DNA from: Microbacterium sp.
GTDB taxonomy: Bacteria; Actinomycetota; Actinomycetes; Actinomycetales; Microbacteriaceae
Assembly: GCA_029267645.1 (NCBI GenBank)
Contig: JAJUIM010000050.1
Location: 1 to 9,717 of the forward strand
DNA: 9,717 nt
Reading direction: 5' to 3'
The position numbers were made by a program, and so were the translations under genes. Every line of letters begins with the position of its first letter. Position 1 is the stretch's first letter. Positions 6,916-9,717 of this stretch are shown here, piece by piece. Under the pieces are notes generated by a model, which was not told the origin of the DNA, did not search any database, and saw nothing but the letters and a program-made list of their open reading frames with translations.

Positions 6916-7179
6916 TCAGTCTCCCGACGAGGAGGCGCTCGCCGTCTGGGTCGAGGCCACCGAGGAAGATGATGCCGTCTTCGAACCCGAATCGCCACCA
7001 GACGCGCGCGAGTCGGTCCGGTAAAAGCCTGATCCGTTGAAGGTGACGCCGATCGATCCGTACTGCTTGCGCAGGACGCCCCCGCACTCGGGGCATTCCG
7101 TCAGCGAGGGCTCGCTGAATGACTGGACGGCGTCGAACGTGTGTCCACAGGACGTGCAGGCGTACGCGTAGGTGGGCAT
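6916..7179 (-). CDS. FmdB-family zinc-ribbon protein with serine-rich tail (Ruc/Rv0991c-like)
   Basis: This 87-residue protein begins MPTYAYACTSCGHTFD, the hallmark of the FmdB/CxxC_CxxC_SSSS regulatory-protein family. Two CxxC pairs (C8/C11 and C29/C32) form a small zinc ribbon. The segment GVTFNGSGFYRTDSR (44-58) closely matches my memory of M. tuberculosis Rv0991c. That protein, Ruc, was shown to be a zinc-binding chaperone active under oxidation that cooperates with DnaK. The last 33 residues contain 17 Ser or Thr and should be disordered, as in Ruc. The gene lies 45 bases after the cyclo-ligase stop and 54 before mscL, all leftward. A GAGG ribosome site is ten bases before the ATG, a rather long spacing. 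The family call is firm. The chaperone role is inferred from similarity and shared gene order. Confidence 0.9.
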   Translation of the reverse strand: MPTYAYACTSCGHTFDAVQSFSEPSLTECPECGGVLRKQYGSIGVTFNGSGFYRTDSRASGGDSGSKTASSSSVASTQTASASSSGD

Positions 7180-7224
7180 GGATCGGTGACCTCTCGGGAG
7201 GATCGCGCGGGCGCGGCGAGCGCT

Positions 7225-7806
7225 TCAGCGATCGAACGACAGCGTGCGGGTCGGCGTCACGGCGCCCGCCACGGGCAGATCGTGGGCCTCGTGCGGGACG
7301 CGGTCGACCACGTCGGAATCATAGAGCACCGCCCAGACAGGTCGCCGTGACGGCAGCAGCGCGAGCGCGCGGTCGTAGTAGCCGCCGCCCCAGCCGAGCC
7401 GCCTGCCTTCGAGATCCACGGCCGCCGCGGGAGCGAACACAAGGCCGGCCTCGCGGATGGCGCTCGGGCCGAGCGGATCCGCGACGGTCTCGGGCACGCC
7501 GAGGCGGGTGCGGCGCTCCTCGCCCGCGTGCTCGCCCCAGTCGAGCACGCGGCCGGGACGGATCATCGGCAGCAGGACGCGGATCCCCTCCCGCTGCAGC
7601 GCCGCGATGAGCGCGCGCGTCGGCGGCTCGTCGGGGGAGGAGAGGTAGCAGGCGACGGTCGCGGCGCCCGCGCGCGCGACGAGGGCGGATCCGCGCTGCG
7701 CGATCGCGTCGGCCGCGGCGGTGCGCTCGGCGTCCGGTCGCGCGAGGCGCGAGGCGCGCACGGCGCGGCGGATCGCGTCCTTCTCGTCGTCGATCGCGCC
7801 CGTCAC
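7225..7806 (-). CDS. 5-formyltetrahydrofolate cyclo-ligase
   Basis: This 193-residue enzyme (5,10-methenyltetrahydrofolate synthetase, EC 6.3.3.2) uses ATP to turn 5-formyl-THF into 5,10-methenyl-THF, returning stored folate to one-carbon metabolism in the cytosol. The diagnostic segment VDLEGRRLGWGGGYYDRAL (130-148) carries the conserved glycine-rich ATP/phosphate-binding loop and the basic residues R135/R136. Other family marks are the N-terminal KDAIRRAVRASR helix (9-20), VACYLSSPDEPPT (51-63) and RLGVPET (101-107). The length is normal. The frame is open far upstream across galU on the opposite strand, but that part is antisense noise. The GTG at 7806 gives the family's usual N-terminus and lies seven bases after a TAGTGT -10 element, so the mRNA is probably leaderless. 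It is the first gene of the operon with the FmdB-type protein and mscL. Confidence 0.92.
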   Translation of the reverse strand: MTGAIDDEKDAIRRAVRASRLARPDAERTAAADAIAQRGSALVARAGAATVACYLSSPDEPPTRALIAALQREGIRVLLPMIRPGRVLDWGEHAGEERRTRLGVPETVADPLGPSAIREAGLVFAPAAAVDLEGRRLGWGGGYYDRALALLPSRRPVWAVLYDSDVVDRVPHEAHDLPVAGAVTPTRTLSFDR

Positions 7807-7813
7807 ACGATCC

Positions 7814-7819
7814 ACACTA
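7814..7819 (-). promoter_or_regulatory. Probable -10 element of the cyclo-ligase operon
   Basis: TAGTGT read on the minus strand matches TANNNT and ends seven bases before the GTG at 7806. No -35 box is obvious. It lies back to back with the galU promoter in a 93-base divergent gap. Confidence 0.45.
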
Positions 7820-7886
7820 TGTCTTCGCCCGCGCGCGGGCGCGACGACGGGCCGCGGCCGATGCCCGGTTCTTCCCGCGTGTCGCT

Positions 7887-7892
7887 TATGGT
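7887..7892 (+). promoter_or_regulatory. Probable -10 element of galU
   Basis: TATGGT ends seven bases before the ATG at 7900, predicting a leaderless transcript. An overlapping GGTGAT (7890-7895) also matches the anti-Shine-Dalgarno extension, so a leadered start from a more distant promoter is not excluded. Confidence 0.45.
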
Positions 7893-7899
7893 GATGGGC

Positions 7900-8787
7900 A
7901 TGGAACCATCCCACATCAAGGCGGTCATGCCGGTCGCGGGTCTCGGCACCCGCTTCCTGCCCGCAACGAAGGCGACGCCGAAGGAGATGCTCCCCGTCGT
8001 CGACAAGCCCGCGATTCAGTACGTCGTCGAGGAGGCCGTCGCAGCGGGCATCCGTGATGTGCTCATGATCATCGGTCGCAACAAGAACGCGATCGCCAAC
8101 CACTTCGACTCGGTTCCCGAGCTCGAGGGCAAGCTCACCGAGAAGGGCGACGACCGCAAGCTCGGTCACGTGCAGCGCTCGAGCGAGCTCGCCGACGTCC
8201 ACTTGCTGCGCCAGGGCGAGCCCAAGGGCCTCGGCCACGCGGTCTTCCGCGCGAAGGCGCACGTGGGCGACTCGCCCTTCGCCGTCATGCTCGGCGACGA
8301 CCTGATCGACGAGCGCGACCCGCTGCTGCCGAAGATGATCGAGGTCAACGAACAGCGCGGCGCCATGGTCATCGCGCTCATGGAGGTCGACCCCGACCAG
8401 ATCAGCATGTACGGCTGCGCGTCGGTCGAGGCGACCGACGACCCCGACGTCGTGAAGGTGCTCGACCTCGTCGAGAAGCCGGCGAAGGAGGACGCACCCT
8501 CGAACCTCGCGATCATCGGCCGCTACCTCCTCACGCCCGAGATCTTCCCCGTCCTCGAGCACACGCAGCCGGGCAAGGGCAACGAGATCCAGCTCACCGA
8601 CGCGCTCAAGGAGGTCGCCGCCGACGAGAACAACGTCGACGTGTACGGCGTGATCTTCCGCGGCCGCCGCTACGACACGGGCGACAAGCTCGACTACATC
8701 AAGGCGATCATGCAGCTCGCGAGCGACCGCGACGACCTCGGCCCCGAGCTGCGGCCGTGGATCAAGGAGTTCGCCGCTACGCTGTAA
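7900..8787 (+). CDS. galU: UTP--glucose-1-phosphate uridylyltransferase
   Basis: This 295-residue nucleotidyltransferase makes UDP-glucose from UTP and glucose 1-phosphate, feeding cell-wall glycans, glycolipids, trehalose and the Leloir pathway. Features in order are the nucleotide-binding GLGTRFLPATKATPKEMLP (14-32), RQGEPKGLGHA (105-115), the metal-site GDD (132-134), VEKP (191-194) for sugar phosphate binding, GRYLLTPEIF (207-216), GNEIQLTDAL and the C-terminal DTGDKLDYIKA (259-269). Length and all core residues are typical. The frame is open upstream of 7900, and other in-frame starts exist at 7888, 7891 and 7894. The one at 7900 gives the standard N-terminus with the glycine loop about 13 residues in. 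The acetyltransferase gene follows after 47 bases and may share its transcript. Confidence 0.97.
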   Translation: MEPSHIKAVMPVAGLGTRFLPATKATPKEMLPVVDKPAIQYVVEEAVAAGIRDVLMIIGRNKNAIANHFDSVPELEGKLTEKGDDRKLGHVQRSSELADVHLLRQGEPKGLGHAVFRAKAHVGDSPFAVMLGDDLIDERDPLLPKMIEVNEQRGAMVIALMEVDPDQISMYGCASVEATDDPDVVKVLDLVEKPAKEDAPSNLAIIGRYLLTPEIFPVLEHTQPGKGNEIQLTDALKEVAADENNVDVYGVIFRGRRYDTGDKLDYIKAIMQLASDRDDLGPELRPWIKEFAATL

Positions 8788-8790
8788 CGA

Positions 8791-8811
8791 CGAAGCGCTC
8801 GCGGCGCTTCG
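8791..8811 (+). repeat. Hairpin between galU and the acetyltransferase gene
   Basis: An 8-bp stem (8791-8798 with 8804-8811) encloses a 5-base loop, three bases after the galU stop. No T-run follows. It may act as a weak terminator or attenuator lowering expression of the next gene, or as a stabiliser of the galU message. Confidence 0.45.
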
Positions 8812-8834
8812 ACGCCGCACCACAGGAGAGCCGG

Positions 8835-9464
8835 ATGGACACGCTCGAGAGCTCGCATGGGCCCGTGTCCATCCGGCTCGTCCGTGCCAAGGACGCGCGC
8901 GTCCTGCAGCGCGAGCTGCTCGTGAACCGCTCCTGGCTCGTGCAGTGGGAGGCGACGCTGCCGGAGGGATCCGTCGGCATCGACATGCGCGCGTCGATCC
9001 GCCGCCTCCTGCAGCAGTTCCGCGACGGCGCGGGCGTGCCGTTCGTGATGGAGTACCAGGGCGAGGTCGTCGGCCAGCTGAACGTGTGGGGCATCTCGCG
9101 CGGCTCGCTGTCGTCGGCGACGATCGGCTACTGGGTCTCGGAGCGCTTCGCGGGCAAGGGCATCACGCCGACCGCCGTGGCGCTCGCGACCGACCTGTGC
9201 TTCGCAACGCTGCGCCTGCACCGCGTCGAGATCTGCATCCGCCCCGAGAACGGGCCGAGCCTGCGGGTCGTCGAGAAGCTCGGGTTCCGCTACGAGGGGT
9301 TCCGCCCGCGCTACATCCACATCAACGGCGACTGGCGCGACCACTACGCCTTCGCCCTCACGCGCGAGGACGCCCCGGAGGGCGTGCTGCAGCGGTGGAT
9401 CTCCGGCCGCGTCCCCGAGGGGATGGGCCGCGTGCCGCAGGAGGGGCATCGGCGGGTGACGTGA
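8835..9464 (+). CDS. GNAT-family N-acetyltransferase, RimJ/RimL type
   Basis: This 209-residue protein has the GNAT fold of the RimJ/RimL group, which transfers acetyl from acetyl-CoA to protein N-termini or small amines. Seen are the N-terminal strand SIRLVRAKDARVL (12-24) and strand GEVVGQLNVWGI (76-87). After IGYWVSERFAGKGITPTA (97-114) comes the acetyl-CoA pyrophosphate loop, and then LRLHRVEICIRPENGPSLRV (126-145), where N139 and the following helix close the cofactor site. The family-typical EKLGFRYEGFRPRY (147-160) and a DHYAFAL strand end the domain. The ATG at 8835 has AGGAG six bases before it. In M. tuberculosis a gene annotated rimJ lies near galU with moeA between them. Here no moeA intervenes. 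The true substrate, ribosomal protein S5 or another, cannot be read from sequence. Confidence 0.9.
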   Translation: MDTLESSHGPVSIRLVRAKDARVLQRELLVNRSWLVQWEATLPEGSVGIDMRASIRRLLQQFRDGAGVPFVMEYQGEVVGQLNVWGISRGSLSSATIGYWVSERFAGKGITPTAVALATDLCFATLRLHRVEICIRPENGPSLRVVEKLGFRYEGFRPRYIHINGDWRDHYAFALTREDAPEGVLQRWISGRVPEGMGRVPQEGHRRVT

Positions 9465-9486
9465 TCTGCCGGAAACGGGGCTCTGA

Positions 9487-9492
9487 TACCCC
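9487..9492 (+). promoter_or_regulatory. Possible -10 element of the amidohydrolase gene
   Basis: TACCCC (imperfect TANNNT) ends seven bases before the ATG at 9500, the same spacing as three other genes in the window. The GAGG at 9495-9498 is only one base from the ATG, too close to work as a ribosome site, which favours a leaderless start. Confidence 0.3.
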
Positions 9493-9499
9493 TTGAGGC

Positions 9500-9717
9500 A
9501 TGAGCATCACGTTGCGCGGCGCGCGAGCCGTCTGGTCGATCGACGATGAGCGCGCGGGCGACGTGCACGTGCGCGGCGTGGAGGTCGCGGCCGAGGCCGA
9601 TCCCGCGGCCGAGATCCTCGACGTGTCCGGCTGCGTCGTCACGCCGGGCCTGATCAACGCCCATCACCATCTGCTGCAGACCGGGTTCCGCACGCTGCCC
9701 GGCACTCGGGGCGTCGC
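9500..9717 (+). CDS. Amidohydrolase, guanine/8-oxoguanine deaminase-like (N-terminal part)
   Basis: The window ends inside this gene after 72 codons of an expected roughly 450. The N-terminal residues form the small beta-sandwich strands typical of the amidohydrolase superfamily. The first metal-binding strand follows as VVTPGLINAHHHLLQTGF (46-63), where H55 and H57 are the HxH ligands. The HHHLLQTGFRTLPGTRG form is characteristic of the ATZ/TRZ-related subgroup that contains 8-oxoguanine and guanine deaminases. The likely reaction is hydrolytic deamination of a purine or related heterocycle in the cytosol. The exact substrate depends on residues beyond the window. It starts 35 bases after the acetyltransferase gene. 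Confidence 0.8.
   Translation, partial: MSITLRGARAVWSIDDERAGDVHVRGVEVAAEADPAAEILDVSGCVVTPGLINAHHHLLQTGFRTLPGTRGV

Noticed and set aside
7528..7899. Upstream extension of the galU frame
   Set aside because: It overlaps the divergent cyclo-ligase gene and adds about 124 residues unlike any GalU N-terminus.
7807..8823. Upstream extension of the cyclo-ligase frame across galU on the opposite strand
   Set aside because: The extension is antisense to a clear galU and shows no domain. The enzyme has its normal length starting at 7806.
43..8971. Frequent GGATCC (15 copies counted by eye, where base composition alone predicts about 3)
   Set aside because: CGATCG is at least as frequent in the window, so the excess seems to reflect general GATC abundance, driven by ATC isoleucine codons in GC-rich context, rather than a specific signal.

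Overview
The window is a stretch of high-GC actinobacterial chromosome, most likely from Microbacteriaceae or a near relative. The signs are strong G/C preference at third codon positions, frequent GTG starts, mixed Shine-Dalgarno and apparently leaderless starts, and a gene order around galU that matches the order I recall from Mycobacterium tuberculosis (mscL, FmdB-like gene Rv0991c, 5-formyltetrahydrofolate cyclo-ligase Rv0992c, galU Rv0993, rimJ Rv0995). No rRNA, tRNA, CRISPR array, insertion sequence or phage gene was seen. Coding density is high and no gene-free stretch exceeds about 200 bases.

Left part (1-2317): a complete acetate/monocarboxylate:cation symporter (ActP/MctC type) begins at the left edge, apparently overlapping the last codons of an upstream gene by an ATGA junction. 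It converges on a leftward gene for 3-methyladenine DNA glycosylase I (Tag). A perfect 16-bp stem hairpin between them can terminate both. This Tag lacks three of the four residues that bind zinc in the E. coli enzyme.

Middle part (2318-6442): a divergent promoter region leads to a very large gene of about 1231 codons. Its protein has the ordered motif skeleton of a superfamily 1 DNA/RNA helicase plus a C-terminal Vsr/restriction-endonuclease-like domain, but the Walker A lysine, the Walker B glutamate, the motif V glutamine-glycine pair and the first nuclease aspartate are all replaced. It looks like a long, intact, selected pseudo-helicase. Five bases after it lies a 65-codon gene for a small charged protein, probably translationally coupled. 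A perfect 17-bp stem terminator closes this unit and also serves the convergent operon to its right. This two-gene unit is the least explained and most interesting part of the window.

Right part (6443-9717): a leftward operon encodes 5-formyltetrahydrofolate cyclo-ligase, a small zinc-ribbon protein with a serine-rich tail (related to the M. tuberculosis redox chaperone Ruc), and the large-conductance mechanosensitive channel MscL. Divergent from it, galU (UDP-glucose synthesis) and a RimJ/RimL-type N-acetyltransferase run rightward. The last 218 bases hold the start of an amidohydrolase that resembles guanine/8-oxoguanine deaminases and runs off the window.

A recurrent theme is that four genes (the pseudo-helicase, the cyclo-ligase, galU and the amidohydrolase) each have a TANNNT-like -10 hexamer ending exactly seven bases before an in-frame start codon. 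This points to leaderless transcripts and helps to choose the starts.
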